Assembly: GCA_002437435.1 (NCBI GenBank)
Contig: DJPV01000023.1
Span: 1-12,747 of the forward strand
Direction: 5' to 3'
DNA: 12,747 nucleotides
From: Lachnospiraceae bacterium UBA6403
GTDB lineage: Bacteria > Bacillota > Clostridia > Lachnospirales > Lachnospiraceae
This document shows, in pieces, positions 7,838-12,747 of this stretch. Every line of letters begins with the position of its first letter. The stretch's first letter is position 1. The notes beneath the pieces are model-generated. The model had not been told where the DNA came from. It saw only the letters and a program-made list of their open reading frames with translations, and did no database searches. The translations under genes and the position numbers were made by a program.

Positions 7838-8016
7838 GTGCTCCGGTTTCTGTTCGATACATATTGTCCTATTCGTAAATACTCCTGTGCTAACTCGCCT
7901 TTGGCTGAGCGGAGCACTTAGTGAAGACGAGCGTTAGCGCGAAGTCTGAGGTTAGTGCGTGCCATGTAAGTACACTTAGCGAAAACAAGCGTTAGCGTAG
8001 TTTGAGGTTAGTGTAG
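7838..8016. repeat. Inverted repeat plus degenerate 45-bp tandem repeat
   Basis: GTGCTCCG (7838–7845) and CGGAGCAC (7910–7917) form a perfect 8-bp inverted repeat. It leads straight into two imperfect tandem copies: 7915–7959 and 7973–8016. Each opens with CACTTAG, contains AAGCGTTAGCG or GAGCGTTAGCG, and closes with TGAGGTTAGTG. Start and end of each copy are partly complementary (CACTTAG with GGTTAGTG), so each may fold into a hairpin. The composition is GC-richer than the surroundings. It resembles a repetitive intergenic element; I cannot name the family. Confidence 0.6.
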
Positions 8017-8048
8017 CTTACTCAGATTCGCCAATATGCATCTCACAA

Positions 8049-8177
8049 CGAAATCCTCGCAATGTTATTTACAAAAGTCAGGAGCAATCCCCGCATCGGC
8101 ATTCTTCTTTATGAAAGTATTGCTCCTGCTCTGTTAAAAGTACATCTTTCGGCGAAATCCTCACAATGTCATCTACA
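8049..8177. repeat. Spaced direct repeat of 25 bp around a hairpin
   Basis: CGAAATCCTC-n-CAATGT begins copies at 8049–8073 and 8153–8177, which agree at 22 of 25 bases. They are 104 bases apart. Between them AGGAGCAAT (8080–8088) and ATTGCTCCT (8119–8127) form a perfect 9-bp inverted repeat with a loop of 30 bases. No transposase or known attachment site is visible. Confidence 0.6.
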
Positions 8178-8257
8178 GAGATGGGGATGCGCACTTTTTT
8201 ACAGGGCAACTTTCTATTAAATCAATATATCGTGAGCATAGCTCACTCAATGCATTC

Positions 8258-8290
8258 GAAAAATCAACTCTTGCAAGCAAGTGATTTTTC
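8258..8290. terminator. Possible bidirectional terminator hairpin
   Basis: GAAAAATCA (8258–8266) pairs perfectly with TGATTTTTC (8282–8290). Inside, CTTGC and GCAAG can add to the stem. The A-run on one side and T-run on the other would suit either strand, but the runs are inside the stem rather than after it. It lies between convergent genes. A shorter perfect hairpin, GTGAGC-ata-GCTCAC, lies just before it at 8232–8246. Confidence 0.4.
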
Positions 8291-8291
8291 A

Positions 8292-8382
8292 TCATTATAT
8301 CATGTCACTTACCAGTTCCATGTCTTTTTCGCATTATGCTGGTATGTGCAAGCACATTCCAGCGCAATGCTCATTATATCAT
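8292..8382. repeat. 12-bp direct repeats flanking a near-perfect 40-base palindrome
   Basis: The 12-mer TCATTATATCAT occurs at 8292–8303 and again at 8371–8382. The second copy overlaps the last codons of the HigA/ImmA remnant. Between them, 8331–8370 is a palindrome with arms of 19 bases (GCATT, GCTGG and ATGTGC blocks, mismatches between blocks) and a 2-base loop. No T-run follows on either strand, so it is not a normal terminator. It resembles a small REP-like insertion. Confidence 0.55.
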
Positions 8383-8950
8383 CTTAACCTTATATTTATG
8401 TCTTATTGGTTTCATTGTCCAATCATCAAATCTGACCAAACCGTCATTCTGTAATCTACCTAGTACGATACCGGGATCTCTATTAATTACTTCTGCAAAA
8501 CCAATAATATCATTTAATCCAAATTTCCCACTCGCTGCAAAATCATTATACTCGTCTCTTGGTATCAAGTTATCCTCTGCAAATAAATCAGCTGCCAGCT
8601 CTTGCTCCCCTGATTCCTTTTCAAACGATATTCCATAATCACCATTGATAATATATCTTTCTTTCCCTTACCAATTCTTCTTGCGATTTAAACTCTGCTA
8701 TCAATGCATCATAAGCATTCTGAAGATTTAACCAATAATTCACTCTGGACCCAAGCATTCTGGAAAGTTTCATTGCAATATCAATAGACAAGCTCTGTTC
8801 ACCACGAATCAAGAGACTTAAATTCTTAGGTGAAGTGTCCAACCTCTTTGCAAAATCTTCCTGAGTTAATCCACTTTCTTCTACAATTTCCCTAATATAA
8901 TATCCTGGGTGAAATGCAACCGCATCATTATATTCAATGTAATTACTCAT
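8374..8950 (-). pseudogene. Broken HigA-type HTH / ImmA-IrrE metallopeptidase antitoxin, middle deleted
   Basis: The intact family is a protein of about 370 residues: an Xre/HigA HTH at the N-terminus and an ImmA/IrrE zinc peptidase with HExxH toward the C-terminus. Here the N-terminal part reads 8950–8639 and stops shortly after EELVRERKI. The C-terminal part continues in the next frame from about 8655 to the stop at 8374: INGDYGISFEKESGEQE, then LAADLFAEDNLIPRDEYNDF, then DPGIVLGRLQNDGLVRFDD and RHKYKVKMI. In the family, INGDYGISFEKE directly follows the HEIGH zinc motif. So the deletion appears to have removed everything from the linker to HEIGH, roughly 180–190 codons, and shifted the frame. 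The protease activity must be lost. The family alignment is from memory and by eye. Confidence 0.75.
8639..8950 (-). CDS. HigA-like HTH protein, truncated (103 residues)
   Basis: This is the part of the broken antitoxin that can still be translated. Residues 10–95 hold a typical HigA/Xre fold: HPGYYIREIVEESGLTQEDFAKRL, the recognition region SPKNLSLLIRGEQSLS (about 40–55), then IAMKLSRMLGSRVNYWLNLQNAYD. The last residues after about 97 (KIYYQW) come from the deletion junction and are out of frame with the family. The length resembles stand-alone HigA antitoxins, so it may still bind DNA. Its start overlaps the toxin-remnant stop by ATGA, the usual coupled order of toxin before antitoxin. No operator could be picked out because the upstream toxin promoter is gone. 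Confidence 0.7.
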   Translation of the reverse strand: MSNYIEYNDAVAFHPGYYIREIVEESGLTQEDFAKRLDTSPKNLSLLIRGEQSLSIDIAMKLSRMLGSRVNYWLNLQNAYDALIAEFKSQEELVRERKIYYQW

Positions 8951-9212
8951 AATGTTTGCTCATCTCTATCAACAATCCTCACATTTGAGGATATCTCATC
9001 AATATTGCACGGAACATACGGTTCCTTATTTTCATCTAACGGTTCTAATATTATACGCCACTGATCTGTCCTTGATTTCACATCAATAGCAAAATACCCT
9101 TTATAGTTTTTCCATCCTTATTTTTAAGACCATGAAAGTGAAAGGATGGTTGAACTATAATATCTTTAATAGTATCTGCCTGCTTCAGAGCATTTATCCT
9201 GGATAAAAGGCA
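8947..9212 (-). pseudogene. HigB/RelE-like toxin remnant, 5' truncated and frameshifted
   Basis: Two adjacent frames together spell the C-terminal two-thirds of a HigB-type RelE toxin. The first, from 9212, reads LLSRINALKQADTIKDIIV, then FHFHGLKNK. The second, after a shift near 9112–9120, reads GWKNYKGYFAIDV, then DQWRIILEPLDENKEPYVP and CNIDEISSNVRIVD, ending at TGA 8947–8949. The stop overlaps the HTH gene start (ATGA). One missing base in the AAGGATGG stretch would explain the shift. The first about 35 residues and the start codon are absent; a stop (TGA, 9213–9215) lies just upstream. An active toxin is not expected unless the shift is programmed, which I doubt because the start is also lost. 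Confidence 0.75.
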
Positions 9213-9684
9213 TCAACGTCTTGGCTCCCGGCACTTCTCCAACTACTTTCCCCGGAATCATCATATCCATATAATCATTTTCTTTTACCTGTTTCTTCTT
9301 CATGCCATTTCCTGTAAAAAGGAGGATGATACCGGATGCAAATGCAACCAGCCGCTGTACAAGCATCCATCCGGTCGTTCCTGTCATATCCGGTATCACA
9401 TTTCTCTCCATCAGCTCCTGTGCCATGAAAAATGTTCCAAACAAAATAAGCCCGGCTCCAAATCCTATTATGATATAAATATATTTTTCCACCTCATCCA
9501 TAGCTGACAGCTTTGGATGGTTTTCCTTTAACAACTGATCAACCGTTGATCCCGAAGCAATACTGTCCAATAACTGCTTTAATTTCCTGCGTCGTTTTTT
9601 CAACTGGATAAATTTGCATATCCCCATGATCCACATGCCAATTCCCACAAGAATAATGAACATGATTTTTAACATTTGCATCAT
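9166..9684 (-). CDS. Small membrane protein of unknown function; 3' end runs into the toxin remnant
   Basis: The protein has 172 residues and I do not recognise a family. Three hydrophobic segments are seen: residues 5–25 (LKIMFIILVGIGMWIMGI), about 68–88 (YIYIIIGFGAGLILFGTFF) and about 107–125 (MLVQRLVAFASGIILLFTG). A basic, helical loop (KKRRRKLKQLL, about 29–39) follows the first. GGGGAG lies 7 bases before the ATG at 9684. The last about 15 codons (MPFIQDKCSEAGRYY) read, in another frame, the same bases that encode LLSRINALKQAD of the toxin remnant. So the native C-terminus was probably replaced when the two loci were joined. It lies 45 bases after fic on the same strand and may be co-transcribed with it. 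Confidence 0.7.
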   Translation of the reverse strand: MMQMLKIMFIILVGIGMWIMGICKFIQLKKRRRKLKQLLDSIASGSTVDQLLKENHPKLSAMDEVEKYIYIIIGFGAGLILFGTFFMAQELMERNVIPDMTGTTGWMLVQRLVAFASGIILLFTGNGMKKKQVKENDYMDMMIPGKVVGEVPGAKTLMPFIQDKCSEAGRYY

Positions 9685-9729
9685 TGCAGATCTCCCCTCG
9701 TCGTCCTGTCCGGCAGGACATAATATTCT

Positions 9730-10830
9730 TTATTTTAATACTTTTATAATCTCCTGTTCATGATTTTTTGTGAAGTCACTCAATTGATAAGAGCGTATAC
9801 GCTCTTTTACCACGATGGGTTCAACAAATCCATTTTTTACTAAAGTAGCTAAACGATTAATAATCGTCCTACTGGTAACTCCTGTTTTTTTACTTAATTC
9901 AATAGGTGTAAATTCCCATTTATATTCTTTGATCACTAAAAGCAAAAGTTCTTTTTCTCTCGCCTTCAAATAAGATAAACTGCCCTCAATATCTTTTTCC
10001 TGTGATGCCTCAGATAATTCACAGATCTTTCCGGAATATAACAGAACCATGCGCAAAAAATAATTAATCCAAATCTCAGGATGTGGCGGATTGTCCCGTC
10101 CAGAATAATACAACGCAGGCAATCCCATTTGCATAGATTTATAATATTCATCTATATCGTACGCAAAATATTCCTCCAATGAACCAATTCCATTAAAACC
10201 ATATCCATTCAAATCCATAATATATCCAGACAACAATCTGGCTGTTCTTCCATTTCCATCTTCAAAAGGATGTATGGTAACCAATTGGTAATGTACAATT
10301 GCTGCAACAACCAATGGATGGTCATCTGTAGTATTAACATATTCAACTAATTCATCTAATAATTCCGGAATGTCACAATATTCAGGTGGGATATAATCTG
10401 GTCGTCCTGTTTGAGAATCATATACTGCAAATAAAACCCCCGGCGGCATTGGTCCACGTAAACCGATTTTTTCCTTTGATGCACCTTTTTCAACTAATTT
10501 CTGTACATCCAAAATTAACTGCTTGGAAAATTTTTCTTTTTTCTTTATTTTTTCCTCTAAGAAATTTAATGCCAGAAAATAATTGCGAACTTCCTGCTCG
10601 GGTTTCATAAAGTGCTTTCTTTCATTATTATCAATAACTTCATCAACCTGTTTTTCAGAAAGCGGATTCCCCTCAATCTTATTCGATGCATAGGAGCTTT
10701 TTTTCTTAGAATTTTTGCGAAGTTTATTTGCTATACTCTTTGATAATTTTACAGATGAAACCTGAAATCTGTTTTTTTCAATTTCAGTAATATATTTTAA
10801 TATTTCATTTGACAGTGTTGCTTTAATCAT
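9730..10830 (-). CDS. Fic family protein (probable AMP-transferase) with self-inhibitory motif and C-terminal winged helix
   Basis: Fic enzymes usually transfer AMP from ATP to a hydroxyl of a target protein. This 366-residue protein has the full active-site motif HPFEDGNGRTAR at residues 187–198, with catalytic His187 and the anion-binding GNGR loop. The target-binding flap is present as TGRPDYIPPEYCDIPELL (about 141–158). The N-terminal motif SNKIEG (49–54) fits (S/T)xxxE(G/N), whose Glu53 reaches into the ATP site and keeps the enzyme off; an inhibitor helix ahead of the Fic core marks class II. A winged helix near 310–345 (FTPIELSKKTGVTSRTIINR) suggests DNA binding or regulation. The ATG at 10830 follows AAAAGGGG with 8 bases between. 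The gene is richer in A/T and lysine codons than ileS, which hints at acquisition. Its targets are unknown. A role in defence or as a toxin-like element is possible from its neighbours but not shown. Confidence 0.92.
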   Translation of the reverse strand: MIKATLSNEILKYITEIEKNRFQVSSVKLSKSIANKLRKNSKKKSSYASNKIEGNPLSEKQVDEVIDNNERKHFMKPEQEVRNYFLALNFLEEKIKKKEKFSKQLILDVQKLVEKGASKEKIGLRGPMPPGVLFAVYDSQTGRPDYIPPEYCDIPELLDELVEYVNTTDDHPLVVAAIVHYQLVTIHPFEDGNGRTARLLSGYIMDLNGYGFNGIGSLEEYFAYDIDEYYKSMQMGLPALYYSGRDNPPHPEIWINYFLRMVLLYSGKICELSEASQEKDIEGSLSYLKAREKELLLLVIKEYKWEFTPIELSKKTGVTSRTIINRLATLVKNGFVEPIVVKERIRSYQLSDFTKNHEQEIIKVLK

Positions 10831-11097
10831 CTAAATTGCCCCTTTTTCAACTATACAATTATTTTTATAATTTGTTTTCAATTATTAGTTTACCATAAAT
10901 ACTATATTTTCTCCATTATATCTTCACTATTTTTTCACTAATTTTCACTATTTTTTCCTTATTTTTCATTATGCACTTTCATTAGACGATTCTGTATAAT
11001 TGTTGCATTGTACCAGCACATATATAAGCTTATAAACTGCACATTTTTTAATTTTCAAAAAAATAAAAAAGTTTCAACTTGGAGTCGGCTGCAAGAA
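10831..11097. other. AT-rich divergent intergenic region with short phased repeats
   Basis: No gene is seen. TTCACTA is repeated at 10923–10929, 10934–10940 and 10944–10950, that is, 11 and 10 bases apart, about one helical turn. Two related TTTCATTA copies follow at 10964–10971 and 10977–10984. On the minus strand a TATAAT lies at 10915–10920, beside the repeats and 85 bases from fic, but no good -35 box is found at the right distance. The repeats could be a regulator binding site for fic. An imperfect dyad CTTG-n10-CAAG lies at 11078–11095, upstream of the ABC promoter. Confidence 0.45.
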
Positions 11098-11126
11098 TTG
11101 ACTTTCTCTCGGCAAAACAGTATGCT
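11098..11126 (+). promoter_or_regulatory. Promoter of the ABC transporter operon
   Basis: TTGACT (11098–11103), 17-base spacer, TATGCT (11121–11126). The predicted start is near 11133, followed by AGGAGG (11152–11157) 9 bases before the ATG at 11167. Confidence 0.7.
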
Positions 11127-11166
11127 GGTTATAGGAAATTTCGATTGATTCAGGAGGTGCTGTTCC

Positions 11167-12099
11167 ATGGCAGAAGTCATTGCAAAAGCAACAGATGTAG
11201 AAGTGATATATGGTGATAAGCCTGCACTTGATAAGATAAATATGTCCGTGAAAAAGGGTGACATCTATGCCTTAATCGGTAAAAACGGCGCAGGAAAAAC
11301 GACACTTCTCCGCCTGTTCACCGGACAAAATGCCCCTGATTATGGCAGCATCGAACTTTTTGGCAAGAAGGGAACACATGGACTAAATGAAGCCCGGAAA
11401 AGAACCGGTGCTATCATCGAAACTCCGGCATTTTATCCATTTTTCTCTGCGGAACGCAATCTGGAATATTACCGTATCCAGCGTGGGATCAAAGATCCAT
11501 CTGTTGTCGAAACGGTTCTGAAGGAAACTGGACTCTATGAAGCTAAGGATAAAAAGTTTAAGAATTTCTCTCTTGGAATGAAGCAGCGTCTGGGAATCGC
11601 CCTGTCGCTCATGCACGATCCGGAATTTCTGATCTTAGATGAGCCGATCAATGGTCTGGACCCTGCCGGTATCGTCGAGATGCGAAAGCTGATGCTGCGG
11701 CTGAACAAAGAGAACGGACTCACGATCATCATTTCCTCGCATATTCTATCCGAACTTGCAAATATGGCAACCTGCTACGGTTTCATCGATCACGGCCAGA
11801 TCTTACAGGAAATGTCTGCTGATGAATTAGAAGCAAAAGAAAAAAGCTATGTAAAGGTGCGTACCAGTGATGGTGAAAAAGCTGCTGAATGTCTTTCACA
11901 GGAACTTAAACTCGACGCATCCTACAATGCAGATGATGTTACCATTTATATTTATTTTGAAAACAACATGGTTTACCCGACTGAGAAGATCAGCCGTTTC
12001 TTATTTGAAAAGGGATACGATCTGTACTCACTGGAGATTGTGAAAACTACACTGGAAGATTTCTTTATTGAATTGTTAGGAGGGACAACGATTGAATAA
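11167..12099 (+). CDS. ABC transporter ATP-binding protein, BcrA/LanF (peptide-antibiotic resistance/immunity) type
   Basis: This cytoplasmic ATPase subunit has 310 residues and powers a membrane partner. Walker A is GKNGAGKTT (38–46). The signature loop is a degenerate SLGMKQR (135–141). Walker B is FLILDEP (154–160) with D-loop NGLDP, and the switch His is in SSHILSEL (H192). The Q-loop position holds Glu85 (IIETPAFYP) instead of Gln, the so-called E-loop known from LanF lantibiotic-immunity ATPases and common in bacitracin-type BcrA proteins. The C-terminal 90 residues form the usual extra domain ending in TTLEDFFIELLGG. The gene overlaps the permease start. No biosynthesis gene or two-component system is in the window, so the substrate is unknown; self-protection or peptide efflux is an inference from the family. 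Confidence 0.92.
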   Translation: MAEVIAKATDVEVIYGDKPALDKINMSVKKGDIYALIGKNGAGKTTLLRLFTGQNAPDYGSIELFGKKGTHGLNEARKRTGAIIETPAFYPFFSAERNLEYYRIQRGIKDPSVVETVLKETGLYEAKDKKFKNFSLGMKQRLGIALSLMHDPEFLILDEPINGLDPAGIVEMRKLMLRLNKENGLTIIISSHILSELANMATCYGFIDHGQILQEMSADELEAKEKSYVKVRTSDGEKAAECLSQELKLDASYNADDVTIYIYFENNMVYPTEKISRFLFEKGYDLYSLEIVKTTLEDFFIELLGGTTIE

Positions 12100-12747
12100 T
12101 TTCCTCAAAAGCGAATGTTACAAAGTAAGCCATCGGGCTTATCCATATACCCTGCTCATTATCGGAGTAGTCATTGCTATTTTGATCAACGTATCTGTCT
12201 GGTATGCCATCCATGTCATCCATATCCCATTTACGATTGAAGGTGCAGATATTATGAATGCCGGTCTGTACATGATGGCAACGATTGTCTGGTACTGTAT
12301 TATTTTCACCACCGATATCGGTTTCTCCGGTGAATGGCGGAATAATACGATGAAGAATATCGTATCATTTGGGACTAGCCGAAACACAATTTTCTTTGGC
12401 AAATGTATCGTGAATACACTATTGCTGCTTATCGGAATCATTGTAGTATCTGCAGCCTATCTGCTGACGAATTACATCTGTTTCCGTCATGATGGAAGTC
12501 TGACCGCTTCAGCATATCAGAATTATTTTCTGCGTTTTGTGATCATGCTTCCTATGATCATCGCCGGACAGACAATGGCATCCTCTCTGTGCATGTTCTT
12601 CTCCACAGATCTTCTGTGGTGCGGAATCTATGCTGTAGTCGTTGCCCTGCTGCCAAATGGCATCATGCTTTTTTATGCCATTTTCCCGGAAGTAGATGCG
12701 CTCCGTATCATCTACAGCAATCTTCCTACCGTCTGCCTGACTGCTGT
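12092..12747 (+). CDS. ABC-2 type permease (BcrB/LanE-like), partial, TTG start
   Basis: The frame opens with TTG at 12092 (M-NNFLKSECYKVSH), 7 bases after GGAGGG (12079–12084), and overlaps the ATPase stop by 8 bases. The first ATG in this frame falls much later (12254), so TTG fits best. It runs without a stop for 218 codons to the window edge. An amphipathic N-terminal helix is followed by membrane helices: about residues 19–36 (YTLLIIGVVIAILINVS), a short cytoplasmic stretch with EWRNNTMKNIVSFGTSR that is typical of these permeases, then about 110–130 (LLLLIGIIVVSAAYLL), and further ones to the end. It pairs with the upstream ATPase. The missing C-terminal part, and any second permease (LanG-like) after it, lie beyond the window. 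Confidence 0.87.
   Translation, partial: MNNFLKSECYKVSHRAYPYTLLIIGVVIAILINVSVWYAIHVIHIPFTIEGADIMNAGLYMMATIVWYCIIFTTDIGFSGEWRNNTMKNIVSFGTSRNTIFFGKCIVNTLLLLIGIIVVSAAYLLTNYICFRHDGSLTASAYQNYFLRFVIMLPMIIAGQTMASSLCMFFSTDLLWCGIYAVVVALLPNGIMLFYAIFPEVDALRIIYSNLPTVCLTA

Larger units (their letters stand above)
7782..8373. other. Gene-free, repeat-rich intergenic region
   Basis: No convincing coding frame is present. The first part, after the DUF4097 stop, has an A-run and a weak hairpin (CAGG-gctcgtt-CCTG, then CTTTT, about 7808–7827) that might end the padR operon. It is followed by inverted repeats, a tandem repeat, a spaced direct repeat and several palindromes listed separately. On both sides the genes read toward this region, so it is a convergent junction and a natural site for terminators and small mobile repeats. 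Confidence 0.6.

Noticed and set aside
7915..8016. CRISPR array
   Set aside because: Only two imperfect copies, differing in several positions, with 13 bases between them and no cas gene nearby.
8374..8568. A separate 64-residue gene starting at TTG (IPRDEYNDF…)
   Set aside because: The same frame continues upstream with family-like sequence (INGDYGISFEKESG), there is no ribosome-binding site, and it is the tail of the broken HTH-ImmA protein.
9703..9719. Terminator after fic
   Set aside because: GTCCTG-tccgg-CAGGAC is a 6-bp hairpin but no T-run follows on the minus strand, and the next gene starts closely after.
9539..9721. 60-residue minus-strand frame with several Cys and His
   Set aside because: It is a shadow of the membrane-protein gene in another frame and has no ribosome-binding site.
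11078..11095. MerR-type operator (CTTGGAG…CAAG)
   Set aside because: The dyad is imperfect and lies upstream of the -35 box, whereas MerR-family sites sit in a long spacer between -35 and -10. No MerR gene is in the window.

Overview
The window looks like chromosomal DNA of a low-to-mid-GC Firmicute, most likely a Clostridia/Lachnospiraceae gut-type bacterium. The clues are an ileS gene behind a T-box leader, an AlsT-type sodium/amino-acid symporter, a PadR–DUF1700–DUF4097 operon, strong AGGAGG ribosome-binding sites and consensus TTGACA-17-TATAAT promoters. The assignment to family level is an inference from gene style, not a phylogeny.

Left part (1–5903): two minus-strand genes. ileS (2204–5374) encodes a long, eukaryote-like (type 2) isoleucyl-tRNA synthetase. 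It sits behind a complete T-box riboswitch with an AUC (Ile) specifier, driven by a consensus promoter at 5800–5828. Downstream lies alsT (323–2041), an AGCS-family symporter with an unusual insertion of about 115 residues. A strong intrinsic-terminator hairpin lies between the two genes, but the best promoter for alsT is upstream of that hairpin, so alsT may be read through or attenuated. Beyond alsT, positions 21–314 hold a long imperfect inverted repeat and no gene.

Middle (5840–7781): a divergent plus-strand operon, padR – DUF1700 membrane protein – DUF4097 beta-repeat protein. The genes overlap or nearly touch, and a 23-bp dyad covers the -10 box of its promoter, the expected place for PadR autoregulation. 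Positions 7782–8373 carry no gene but are dense in repeats and palindromes.

Right-middle (8374–10830, all minus strand): a Fic AMP-transferase with a self-inhibitory motif, a small membrane protein, and then the wreck of a HigB/HigA-ImmA type toxin–antitoxin locus. The toxin has lost its start and carries a frameshift. The antitoxin/metalloprotease has lost its whole middle, including the HExxH zinc site, leaving an intact N-terminal HTH piece. The 3' end of the membrane-protein frame runs out of frame into the toxin remnant.

Right end (11098–12747): a promoter followed by an ABC transporter ATPase of the BcrA/LanF type (Glu in the Q-loop position) and, translationally overlapping it from a TTG start, a membrane permease cut by the window edge.

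No clearly new system stands out. The most interesting items are the eroded toxin–antitoxin locus and its fusion junctions, the AlsT insertion, the alsT leader hairpin, and the repeat-rich intergenic regions.
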